Source of the DNA: Collariella sp. IMI 366227
Lineage: Eukaryota; Ascomycota; Sordariomycetes; Sordariales; Chaetomiaceae
Reading direction: 5' to 3'
Assembly (NCBI GenBank): GCA_027946355.1
Contig: JAPEUS010000013.1
Span: forward strand, 558,001 to 622,000
Length of the DNA: 64,000 nucleotides
The position numbers and the translations under genes were made by a program. The notes below the pieces were generated by a model, which was not told where the DNA came from, searched no databases, and saw only the letters and a list, made by a program, of their open reading frames with translations. Of the stretch, positions 43,436 through 55,300 are shown one piece after another (the first letter of the stretch is position 1; each line of letters opens with the position of its first letter).

Positions 43436-46040
43436 GGAACTGGAAGGGGAGGAGGAGCGGGGTTTTGGGAGGTTGATGGGGGTAGATAGGGGGCGAAGGG
43501 GAGGGAGGGGGAAAGAAGGGAGGGAGGACGTTTGAAGGTTGAGGTTGAGGGTGGAGGGTAAAGGGAGATGGGGATGGGGGTTCTCAAACGTGAACACAAA
43601 TCAATTGTTCTCCGTTCGGGGTGTCAGACTCACCTTGCAGGAGTATAATGCAAGTTAAACTCGTCTTCCAGGACCAAAAAACGCCTCAAATTGTCCTAGA
43701 AGGAAGTAGACTCAAAATGGAGGAAGAATCGGAGAGTAAAAAAATCCGTAAAGTTTTCAAAATAGGGGATTGTATCAACCTCATTCCCATTATACTCTTA
43801 TGACAAGGTTTTTCTTCCTTGGCCAAGTCAAAGATGGATGGTCAGATTCTGCAGGCAGGGCGACGTAAAGGCTCGATCTTTATTGGACTGTGCCTTGTCT
43901 TACTGTGTACTCTTATTCAAAATAAGCTTCTAGTTTTCCAGTCAGAATCTGATGCATGATATGCAGCTCGTGTAAGCGAACCAACGAACGAAAGGCGAGA
44001 GTTTCAAAAAGGAGTCAACCTTCGAGGCGAAGGACCTCCAAGTCGTGGCGCAGATCTGGTCTCCTGATTTCCCCACGTGGCTTGGGGGCCGGCCGCTTCC
44101 AAGATCCGACGTCTTGGGCTCTAGACGGACCGTTTTCAAGTTTCAACGGGATCTGGGCGAAATTTTGAATCCTCCATCAAGTGTCCGAAACGGAGTCTGA
44201 GTCCTGAGTAGTCCCTGAGTCATCTGGCGGATCCGCTGAAACCGATTTCTGGCAATCTGCCTCCCAGAAGAACCATCCTTTGACGAAGATGGTTTGGGTA
44301 ACGTCTGAAATTTGTTGATCTGGCTTCACCTTCTGTTGCTTTGTCTGCCTCGGGTGCGGGCTTGTTGGCTTGAGTGGCTCAATGAAGACTGTGGCGGTGC
44401 CAATGGAAAATGCTGGGGACCAATTTACTTGGTTTCAAAATTGTCTATAAATAGTTGCTCGTTAACGGAGCCGTTATTTGCTAAAATATGGTCTTTGACG
44501 TGGTTTGTTGAGGATTGACAATCTTCTGCTGAGCTTGAAGTCCATCATGTAGTCAGTTCAGATTGTCTGGCATGATGGGGGATGCTCGAAGCGATTCAAT
44601 TAGGATGTGAAAGACCGGTAGTAGAAAACAAGAGGAACAGCTTTTTGGGAGACCAAGACTTGATTAACTGAGGAGGAGTTTACTCGAAAGAATCTGAAGT
44701 CAACATGGACAATTGATTAGTTAGCATGAAATCAAGAATTTCTAAAGATCAGGATTGAACACTACTTCTTGACAGAGTCATTGAATCCTTCACCAAGAAG
44801 GCCGTCATCACTACCACCTCTCAGCCCGTCGCTCTCCTTCCAACTTCACATCACTATGAGAATGAAAATGAGGCAGTTTTGGCGGAGCGCAGGGGGAGCA
44901 GTCCGGATTGTGGGTAACTCGTGAACATGAAGGAATGAGATGAGGAAGAAAAGCCCCACTTCGGGCCGTGGCAACAACCCACTTTGGCAGATCCCACGGT
45001 TGCGGACGTTTCCAATTGGAACCTGGAAGTTGCAAGCTCTAACGAGTTCGTCTCTTCTTCCATCTTGTTGTCTGTCGTCTGAACCCAGAGGGACCTCGTC
45101 CGATCCTCTCTTGCGTCGGCCATCCGCCATCAATATCCGCCAACCGTTAAAACTGCACAGCAGCAGCCCCTCTCAACAGATGGGCATGCAGGAGCGGGCG
45201 CTGGTAAATGAGCGGTGACGCTGGCAATTCCTTCGCTCCAACATGTTGCCGTCTCTGGTCGCGTGTTCAAGCATTTCCCCTCAGTCAAGAGGCACGCTCG
45301 GCACACACAACCCAACATCTCCGCCGGGCAACGAATGGTCTGGCCTGAGCCGAGTGGCCCGATCCACCACTCGCTTCCATTGCAGTCTTCCAGGTTGTCA
45401 TGCCCCACGAATCCTTCAAAATGCTTTTGCATTTGTCTGAGCCGATGGCGGTCATTTGATGCCCGGTTGGGGTAGCACTGCCTCGAGGATTCCAGCGCTC
45501 CAAGCCAAGGTATTGTGGCTTGCTGTGTCTTGGTTCACCCCCGGGCAGCTGCCCTTGTTGGGCTTTGGGAGGCATGCAAGCTGCATCACAAAGCTCAGGT
45601 TGTTGTTTGCTGTCACCTTCACCTTTGCCTTCACCCGTGGTGCCATGCTGCCATTCCCCCGCGGCTTCTGAGAATGAGAATTGTGTTTCCAACGAGACAG
45701 CGAATGGAACACGGAGAGTTCCCTCCCTCTGGAAATTTGGCTCATGGCACCAGGGTCACTCCCGACACGGCCAGGGGGCCGCTTTTCTTAACTCAGCAAT
45801 GGCACCAAAATAATTCAGATCCCGCCCCGCGGCAGTGCACCCCCAGCGAGCCCGCCATCCGACGAAGACCGCCATCACGAACCTCTTTCGCCTCTCCCCG
45901 CCTCTGCCTCGGACCCAAGTTGATCCTTTCGCCACCATCCCCTTCTTATCGACGCGCGCCCGTCTTCTTCTTTGTCTCTCACATCCTCCGGGACACCGCC
46001 AGACCCGCGCAAGGAGAGAGCCCACAAGACAGCGCCCACT
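43436..46040. other. Intergenic
   Basis: About 2.6 kb, in parts AT-richer than the neighbours, without a frame that looks like a conserved protein. A TGAGTCA at 44216-44222 is isolated. The last 200 bp are pyrimidine-rich and look like the leader of the next gene. Confidence 0.5.
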
Positions 46041-47181
46041 ATGGATCCCCGAGCAGCACCACAACCACAAGACCAAACATATGGGCCAGAGCTTTACTTG
46101 CACGTCGAGTTCCGTCTATCCTTTGGCAAGAAGCAGCATCCGCCCAAAACCCACCAGGTCACATGCCGCTCGCGCGGCCCCCGAGAACGGGCACCCGCGT
46201 TCCCTCGTCAGGTCCCGGCCCCCAACACCAACTACCTCGCCGCCGTCCACGAATTCAACCAGCGCCAGGCCCAGCTTCGCCAACTCCAACATGCCCACTA
46301 TGTCAATAACCACCCTAATAGGCATCACCAGATGCAGGAGTACTACCAGAGTGTGCACCAGCCAGCACCACCACCAGCACCCGCTCACCTCCAGGTGCCC
46401 ATGATCCGGGAACCCCAACGGCCCACGCGCGCTGATGCCCGCCCTTCCCATGAGCGGGGACGCTCCGCACCACCACCGATTGGAGAAAACCCATGGGATG
46501 TGAACATTGCCCAGTCTCAACCTCAGCCGAGAGACGCGGCCGTTTCACCACAGAGTCTACTCGTCGCCGAGACCAGGAGGAATGTTCACGCCGCGCCGCC
46601 ATCACAGTTCCGCTTGGGAGACGGACAACCATGGTCGACCTGGTCTATGCCAGCCGACTTCATCCCCGGCAACGAGAGCGGTGCGGCAACCCCAAAGCAA
46701 TCAGCCGACCGCAGCTCAACCCCATACGTCACAAATCCAACCATGGTGTCCATCTTCTCGCCCGACCCCGCCACTCCCCGCACGCGTCCGCGACACCGAA
46801 ACAGGAAAGACCCGCGAGCTGAGGGATCTCTCGGCCGCCATGATGACAATTGACAACGGCTTCGAGAGCCAGTGGTGGTACCAAGGCGCTCGAGACCACG
46901 TCCCCCCTAAGGAGCCCGCAACACCCACTCCTGAGAAGGCCGAACCCCTCGTCGAGAGCCCCCTCCGCCGCCGCTCCACCGAACCCATGAGCGCCGTCTC
47001 CCCGGGCCCGCTCCAGAGATGGCCGACCGCGCCCACGAGCGCTTTTTCCCCCTCGAGCCCGGAGCTTCTGCCTACGGGAATCGTGTCGCCCATGAGCGAG
47101 GCGGCTTTTAGCCCTGCGATGGCGCCCGCGTTTTTGCAGCGGAGTATGTCGACGAGGTCGGAGGAATTGTGGTTTGATTAG
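46041..47181 (+). CDS. Conserved fungal hypothetical protein, frame broken once
   Basis: The frame from ATG 46041 is Pro/Gln/Ser-rich and low in predicted structure, with a short folded-looking start (LYLHVEFRLSF) and the block NPTMVSIFSPDPATPR near residue 250. Beyond about 46780 the conserved-looking continuation VRDTETGKTRELRDLSAAMM, then TIDNGFESQWWYQG, lies one frame over, ending at 47181. A one-base excess near 46781-46785 would reconcile the two. Unlike the other breaks in this window, this one needs a base removed or two added. The DNGFExQWW signature recurs in uncharacterised Sordariales proteins as far as I recall. No domain, membrane segment or targeting signal was recognised. Function unknown. 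Confidence 0.65.
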
Positions 47182-48563
47182 GGGCTGGGGCGTTGAGTCG
47201 GGGTATCAACTGCACCCCTTGTTTTTCTTTTCCTGGCATTTGCATTGCTTTGGCGTTTTTGGAGGGGAATTTTCTTTGACATGTGGCTGGTAGGGAGAGC
47301 ACATATTGATGAGCAACGATGGCTCGGTACATACTATTTACTGGCGCGGGCGATGTACGAATATGGGACAGCATTCCAGCTGTTCTGGTCTCTAGCAAGT
47401 TTGGGGTTTGGGTATTGGGCGGTTACTGTCAGGGGAGGGTATCTCAAAACTGCTTTCAGAACCCATCTATGGTGTCATCAACAGGCGTGGCACACACCCA
47501 ACGCCTGATCCAATGAATGAGATATCTCATTACATTTCTCATCTCGCGCTTCTTCTCGTTACCATCTTGAAACATGAAGCATCTCCATCCTGCTCACCAC
47601 CGGCTCCGCTATGTCCTCAGGCTCCATCTCCCGTTCCGCTCCCAATTACATTTTCTCAATTCCGCTCTCTCATTCCGCAACCCAATTTTGCACCCCCATT
47701 CCGCTGTCCCGTTCGGCCCTCTCGTCCCCAGAACCCCACACACCCGAACCGCCGACGTCTCAGCTCCCCTGGCGAACCGAGCTGGCGGAGGCGGGCGGAG
47801 ATACGAATAAAGTTTGACCAAACTAGCGTGGATCGAAAACCAGGCAGCCGGGTTCGAAAAGGGGAGGCGGCAGGGGAAAATAAGAAGAAAGAAAAGAGAA
47901 AACACCGACGGAGAGAGTCTGGAACGGGCCAGACCCGGTTAGTCAGTCATGGGCAGGGGTTATTGAGTGGTGTTGGATGTGTCTTTCACAGACTCCACTT
48001 TGTGGAAGACGACAACAAGAACTGAGAATGTTACATTAAGTTGAGTTGACAAATGCTCGTGTTGGAGATGGTTGTTGTTAGAGTTGACCTAGCGTTGGGT
48101 TGGGGGGGTGGAGAGTGGAGACTGCTGCTGAGTGAGAATGGGTTTTGGGAACTGGTAAGATTACCTTTTTAGTATAAGAGGGGAATTGGAAGAAGCTTGA
48201 TTCTTGATGCCAAGCGGGAGATACGGTCTTTATTAAGTATGATTAAGCGATGAGGACTTCCAAGAGAATCTGGTTGTGTTTGCGAATACGGTCTTTGTCA
48301 AGCGTGATCAAGCACACGAGGGGTTGGACGATATGTTCGTGGCTGAAAAAGCGAGTGGAGATGGACTTTGTCAACCATGATTCGGCGACAAAGTATTTGG
48401 GCTGGACGAAAAGACAAGGTCGTGTTGTTAAGCGAGGGAATACGGAATATGTCAGATATGATCAAGCTTCAAGAAAGGATGGAGAGGAAATTGTCTTCTT
48501 CTTTATTGAGCGACTGACTGAAGACTGATGTCTGTTTTGTCGGGGTAGGTTGTCATCGAGATA
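47182..48563. other. Intergenic with degenerate repeats
   Basis: No conserved gene. From about 48220 begins a series of imperfect copies of a motif like TCTTTGTCAANGNTGATCAAG (see separate repeat entry). Confidence 0.5.
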
Positions 48564-49385
48564 ATGGAGATTCGATATGACAGGGACGGAGTGAAATATC
48601 AAAACAAAAGTGTAAGTCTAAAGAGAGAATGGGGGGAATGGACTAACTGCATTTTCTTTACTAAAACAGGGTGTTGAGAAACTGCGAGCCCGCCTTCGTC
48701 ATTTCAACTACTCGACGGACGTGTTTGAGGATAACGGCAGCGAAGCGGGAAAAAGAACACCAAAAGGAACCAGAGCAGCAAATGAAAACTCCACAAAAAG
48801 CTCGCTGGCAGCCTTCGGGCAACTAGCTACGAAAACCCCCGCGGGATTTTGCTCGGGAAGTCCGACCTTCGATGGAGGTCGATCGCGGGACCTCGGTGAG
48901 TCTGAGGGACTCGGGCAGCAAGCCGCCCGACTCGAGCCCACCCCCAGACCGCTGCGCCAAACTGTACTGTACGTAAGGTGTGCGCTTACCTGGGGGGGTA
49001 CTGAGGAGTCAGTCGTTTGGATATATATACCGTGGTCGAGTTCTTTCCCGCACAGTTTTCAAGATAAACTGCGAGGGGAGGGGATGGGGAGGGGGACTTG
49101 AGGATTCTCTCTGATGACGTGGATGTGGTCTTTGTCATCGTTGAACGACGACCGAGAGACTGTAACCTTCGTAGCGATCGCTTCTTGCTTGCCAACTGGA
49201 ACAATAACGGGGGTTTTCAAAAACGGATAAGCCACGAGGAGCTGTTCAAGGGCTGAGGGGGCTCGACTGCCAGGCAAAAGTGTACGATCTTTGTCAATGA
49301 TGACCAAGGAACAAGTTCCTTTGCAAGAGGAATATTCTCTCGCTTGCCATGGGTTCGACAACATTTTCGTCAACGATGGCAAGCT
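48222..49385. repeat. Dispersed imperfect repeat, core TCTTTGTCAA
   Basis: Imperfect copies of a 20-25 bp motif occur near 48222, 48283, 48363, 48450, 49116, 49282 and 49362. On the minus strand several copies encode (L)I-x-DKDR-like residues in a short frame (49059-49382). No clean unit length or terminal repeat was found, so it may be a decayed minisatellite or gene relic. Confidence 0.4.
48564..49101 (+). CDS. Possible small orphan gene, two exons
   Basis: Exon 1 (48564-48611) codes 16 residues. A textbook intron follows, with GTAAGT donor at 48612, branch-like GACTAAC and CTAAAAC, and acceptor ACAG ending at 48669. Exon 2 (48670-49101) continues in phase, giving about 160 aa. The first part (LRARLRHFNYSTDVFEDNGS) is protein-like; the rest is Ser/Gly/Arg-rich. 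No homology is recognised and upstream exons may exist. The intron signals are the main support; chance cannot be excluded in a gene-poor region. Confidence 0.35.
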
Positions 49386-52362
49386 GGTAGTGTTAGCCCA
49401 TCACCACCCCGGCCCCACCGTTCCATGAGATATGGAGTGTTTTAACATCAGAAGGCAGCCACAAAACATTGCAGACAGGGGACGAGAGGAAGAGGGGGTT
49501 CAACCATCTCTGCGAGAGAACAAGTCGAGGTCAGCCCTAGGCACCTGTTGAAAACATCTCACAGCCCGGGAGGTAAATCTCCAGTATCAAATCGTTGTTT
49601 GCTTGGCTGTGAGTACCCACGCCTTTTGCATATGCCAACCCAAATCTTTGAGAAAACATCTGCCTGGTTTGACTCTCGACTCTAGGCAGCATTCTGCTGA
49701 CTGTGGAGAGGTTCTTCAGAGAAAGTGAGGCGAGATCGTCTCTCGTCATGCTCTGCCATGATGGAGGCGAAGGCCAAGACGGGTGGACTAGACTGACAAA
49801 CATGCTGGCAAGATCTTGTTGGAGCCACCTTAAACTTGGGAGATGTTCCCTATCGAGCTTGGCGTGTCATACCTTGGAATGCCGGTGCCTAAACTCAGGG
49901 GCAGCACTGCAGCAGCATGGATGGCGCTTGCTGTTGGAGAACTATCAAGGGAGCCATGTGGTGATTGGACGGCATTCTCTCGCTTCAGTTTGAAAAAGTG
50001 GCTCAAAGACGGAGAGTTCGTTCCTCGTAGGCAGTGGATACTGATCTATTCCCTTCTAAGCCGTTTTTACATGAACTGGATATTTGGTTTGGGACACCTT
50101 TGGCCCCCTGTTTCATGTCATTGCTAAAGGCCCGGACCGCCAATGTTCTTAAAGACCTGTGAAGTTCGAGACCGGAAAGGGGGGTTCCAGTTCGGGTGGC
50201 GGCAGCAATGGGTGCGGGCGTGGTGCCCATATCGGAGCGTTCCGCACCGGGTGATGGATCTGGTTTCCCAACTGGAGAACCCCGATGTTCAGAAACAGGC
50301 AACAGCTTTTTTGGGCTCGGGATTGGCACGTGGAGTATGCCGGACTTACCCCTAAAGTTTTCCAAAGGGGGTGATGAAGAGAATCGCGACATCTTCGTGT
50401 GCACGACTAGGGAGGTTTCCACTTGTTGATGCCCTCGACCCCTGGCTTCACCCGAAGTACAAAAGAAGTTCTTTTGAGCAGGCCGCCGGTTTTATTGATT
50501 TGCCGGTATGGATCTCCATTTCTACCCCTGAACTGCCTCATGAGCCGCCCGACGGACACATCCATGACCCATCACCACCACCTCAGGGGGCATATCTCTT
50601 CCTACACCAAGGACCAGCATTTTTGTCATGTCAGATATGCAGACTGCATCTCCGGCAGCTTCCAAACAGCTAAAACTTGGCTCCGCTTGCATGTTATCAG
50701 ACGAGGTCAGAATTAGCTCAAAAGAATGCTGCTGCCTAGCCGCAAGATTCCGAACCGAGCACCCAATCACCGGGGGCGGACCGTTCCCGGATTACCTTTT
50801 CTGGGGCCGTGAAATCACCATTGACGGGGATGAGATAATGATCGGATCAAGTTGGGGGAAAAGGGGGGCAGGGTTTGCAGGTATCAATTTTGCCGCTTGC
50901 GAGTCGAAGCCGTTCTGGAACGCCTGGAATAGCTGGCACTCGAAGAGGCTATCTGACAGCAGCGGGCATGGATAAAACGGTGTAAGCACTTTAATCCGTA
51001 TAAACTAAACAATGCTTGTCTCGACAGCAGTTGAACATGGCAATGTTGCCTCTTCCTATTCCAAGCTCCCTGGCCCCTGAAGTAACCTCAACACCAACAT
51101 CACAACAAACCGTGAAAATCTCTCTTCCCGCGCCCAGTCCGTAATGAATTTATGTACAATGATAGACCCCCAAACTCCATCCCAAACCCGTCCACACATG
51201 TCACCCAGCCACTGGCTTTACAAAGCAGGGGTTTAGACGGACAGCTAGAAAGATTGGCAGACAGAGAGAAAGGGACAGACAGGCCCATCCGTTCCCTCCC
51301 ACCTTAAGCCATGCCTATCGCCCTTGTCCGCGCTCGCGTGAACTTATCTGTGATAGACGAGAGACCCCCTCCTGTTGTCAGCCGCCACTCGCCACATGGA
51401 GGAGTAAGACAACGTCAGCCCCAAAACCTAACGCCACTCCTTGCTCGGTAACATCTTTCGATGCCACTCCCATCACAAACATTGTTCGGCATCATTGGCA
51501 TGGAAACAAGGCAAAAGGCAGACTCGACATTAATTGAGAAGCGCGTGAGGAGGAAGGCTTCAACCCTGATCCCGCAAACCATCACCAGCACCATTTTCTT
51601 CATCCATAATACAACGAACCAAACTAAAGCAGCAACAGCAACAGTAACAAAACAGACACATCGAAACAAAACACAAACCCAGCCCAGCTGAATGCATCCA
51701 CTATTCTTCCCACAGCACACAGAGTACCAAAAGTTAGGAAGAAACCCGAAAATACCATCCCCATATCATATACTGTGTAAAATTCCAAGCACCAAGCCAG
51801 ACTGTCACCGTAGCGATTCAGTCGCCGCACTCCGATCTAATAATCATGCGTCGACCCAACTAAACCATTTCCATGCCCCGCGTGGTCCCCTATAAAGCAC
51901 GTCCACTTTCGAGAAACAACAGAGAGAGAAGAAACAGGAAACAGGAGAGACATCGTCGTGGTCGTCGTCATATGCCCGTGAGAAAACCCCGTCATCACGT
52001 CGTGTCCTCGTCGCCAACGGCCCTTAAGACATGTGGCCATGACAGAACAACCCGACAAAGAAAAACGTCACGAGAGAAACCACCCTCTGAAAAAAAAATA
52101 AAGAAGTAAGAAAGTAAGGAAAACGCCCGCACAACCAGCAGCGATACCCTTCCACTTCCATAACAGCACGCCAGCTCCCCGCCGTCCGTCCACTCCTCTC
52201 AAACACCCCCCACCTTTTACTTTCCACTCCCATTACAGTCTACCGCTCCCCCATCACCCATTCACTCCTCCCGAATAGCCCCCATCCCCATCCCACTTCC
52301 ACTCCCACCCCTCACTCCCACTACCCCTCTCCATCCCACCACCCATCCCGCCTCCCAGACCA
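49102..52362. other. Gene-poor region downstream of wc-1
   Basis: No conserved gene was identified. A plus-strand frame at 50628-50975 (116 aa, with FPDYLFWGREITIDGDEIMI) and a minus-strand frame at 49537-49803 with an F-box-like phrase (MTRDDLASLSLKNLSTVSRM) may be relics, but neither has supporting exons. The part after 51060 is AC-rich and may include the wc-1 3' UTR. A Gly/Met-rich minus frame ending at 52254 could be an alternative wc-1 tail. Confidence 0.45.
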
Positions 52363-55300
52363 CTAACCATCACACCTCCCATGGCAGCCCCCCCACCAAC
52401 CCCAGCCCAACCCCGCACCAGAAGACGCCACACTAACAGCATCGGCCGACACCTCCCTCCTAAGCGGCGACGATTCGACAGGCGAGTTGGTGCTAGCAGT
52501 GCTTGTGCTGACGCGCTTATTGTTGTTGTTGTTGTTGTTATTATTGCTGGTAGTGCTGTTGCCTGCGTCGGAATTGGCGCGGGAGGAGTTTGATGTTGTG
52601 TTGCGAGGAGACTTTGCCTGTCTGTTTAGAGGTGGTGTGTCAGTAAAGGGTAAGTAAACAAATGGAAGGAAAAAGGAGACGACATACCTGCTTCGCCCAC
52701 CTAAGCCCACAGCTATTACACAAATCCCTCTGCCCACTCGGGCCCCTCCTCCACTCAGGCGTATCCTTCCGATGACAATTCGCACAATCCTCACCACCCC
52801 TCCCCACCACCACTCCCACTGCCCGCCAGACCACCCCACTGCCACCCCCTTTCTCCTCTTCCTCTTCTTCTTATTCGCCACCAACTGCGACAGCTCCTCC
52901 GCCAGCAGCCTATTCACCTTCTCCATCTGCCTTAGCTCATACTGCCACGACGTACACCTCGTCGTCTTGAGCTCCGCAAAGATATCATCCTCGTCCTCCC
53001 CTTCCACTCCCCTCTCCTCATACTGCTGCTGTTGCCACTGCACGCCACCCATAGCGTTATCCTCCACAAACCCTCCCATCCCCATCCCCCAACCCCAGCC
53101 ACCACACTCCCCCTTCCCCCAGTAGCCCGCCCACTCGCCCTTGCCACCTTGGTCTGCGCAATCAGAAAACTCGGACTTTCCCCTTCCCCAGCGGCGCCCA
53201 CCGATCCCCGGGTACAGCACCGTCTGCGCCTGCAGCACCTGCCCCCTACGGTTATGCACCTCATGCCTCAGCACGGCCGCCCTACCCCCCTTCCGCACCT
53301 TCTCAATGACCCTCCCAAACTCCGCCTTCCCATCCCGCCGCATCAGCGCCTGCATGCTGGTGCCAACCAAATCCCGCGGCGCAATGTCGAGGAGCGTCTT
53401 AGACCCCGCCGAGACGTGCAAAAACAATCCCGCGGTGGAGATCTTGCTCCAGATCTCCGCATCATTAATCCCCGCGCCGAAGCGCTCGGCATCCCGGCGG
53501 CGGAGGGAGTAGATGGGGCGTTTGCGGCCGACGAGGACGATGTACTTGCGACCCTTGGCCTGCTCATAGAGGAGGGTGCCGTGGCTCTCGAACCAGGTGT
53601 AGCCGGAGTGTTTGCGGCGGATGCGGAAGGCGATGTTGACGGGGGTGTTTTGCTGGGCGTCCTTGAGCTCGCGCGTGACGGGGACGATGTCCGAGGGGTG
53701 GCAGATGGAGGCGAGCGAGACGCCGACGAGGTCGGGCGTGTCGTACTCGAGGACGCGTTTGCATGCGGGCGAGAGGTAGAGAAAGAGGCCCTTGAGGGAG
53801 AGCACGTGCACGACGTCGTCTGCGTTCTCGAGGAGCATCTTGTCCCAGGACTGGGCCAGCCACTCTGAGACGGCTTGCTGGTCGTGCTGCTCGATGAGCT
53901 TGGACACCTCGTCCGCACCGAGCGTCTGGCTGGTGTCGGGCTCGAAGGTGGTGACGGCGGGCTGGGTGTACAGGGGCTTGTTGTCGGTGTGACGATAGTT
54001 CACCTGCATGGTGCCCGACTCGCCCGATATGGCGTCCGGGCACTCAACCAGATCGATCTGGAAGCCGATGCAATAGCGGATCTCGTCGCTGTCCCAGGGG
54101 ATGGGAATCATAGTCAGGAGGTTGAGGAAAGGTTTGCCGCCTTTGCGGTAGTTGATGAGGCTCTGCTGGATCTCGCGGCCCTCGGCAATGGAATTCTTCA
54201 GTTTGAAGACAGCGTCGTTGGCGACGAACTCTCGCCGCGAGCCGGCCTCGACCTTACCATCCGGGCTCTGCAGGAAGCGACAGTTCTTGCCAACGATCTC
54301 GTGGCGATTGTAGCCCGTCAGGTTCTGGAAGTTGTCGGATACGTAAATGATGGGGCAGTCGTTGAGAGTGACGTCGCACACGACAAAGGCGCACGACATG
54401 TCGACGGCACCAATTTCGACGGTGGCGTTCTTGCGCGTAGCAACATACCACAGGGCGCGGAGCATGTCAAAGCCGCTCTTGGAGTAGACGTCCTTCTTGG
54501 GCTCTCTCCGGGTAGTAGGGCCGGCGGAGACGAGCGGCCCGGTGACGGGAGGTGCTGTTGAGGCAGGCGTGTGCACACCCCCCACGCTTGACCGGCCGGC
54601 ACTAGACTGGGACAAGGCACGGGAGGTGTTTGATGCCGGTGAGCGAAACGAGCCCTCGCGACGATCATGTGGCGAAAGCGTCTGTTGATATTGGGACATC
54701 CCCGGACTCGGTTGCGGGACAGGAGGAGAGGCAAACGCGTCGTTAACACCCAGCATGTCACCGCCGCCACCCATTCTAAAGCCAGCGGCGCTGGGCACGG
54801 CCATGGAGCCGTTGTCCCCCGACATGTCCATAGTAAAGTCCGGGCTGACGGCTTCCAGCGTGTTAGGCTGGTACTGGTTCGTCCGGTAGAGGCCCATGGG
54901 GTCCGCAGCCATCTGTGCCATATCCATCCCCGAAAACGCATTCATGCCCATCGCATCAGGCGCAACCGAGCCAAAGGCCTGCTGACCGGCCATGGTCATA
55001 AGCCCCTGCTGGTTGAACGGCTCCGAGGTACCAGGCATCGACACAGAGCCTCCAAAACCCCCCAGCCCAGCGCCCATAGCACCTTGTGAATCGCCACCGC
55101 CCATATTCCCAAACTGGAAACTCTGGAGGGCAGCAGCATCGGCGGCATTCCTATAATCCATCATCGACGACAAGCGGCGGTCGACGACCACGCCCTGCGG
55201 CGACAGGTCATCGGGGAAGGTCTGTTGGATGCTGCGGCGGCGCTGCAGTTCGCGGGTGTTTTGGTAGACAATATCATCGAGCGAGTCGCCGGCGGTCTGC

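Noticed and set aside
49537..49803. F-box-like phrase on the minus strand
   Set aside because: Only one short stretch resembles an F-box; no start, partner exons or leucine-rich repeats follow.
50628..50975. 116-aa plus-strand open frame as a gene
   Set aside because: Composition is plausible but there is no recognisable domain, intron or neighbouring exon; kept only as a possible relic in the region note.
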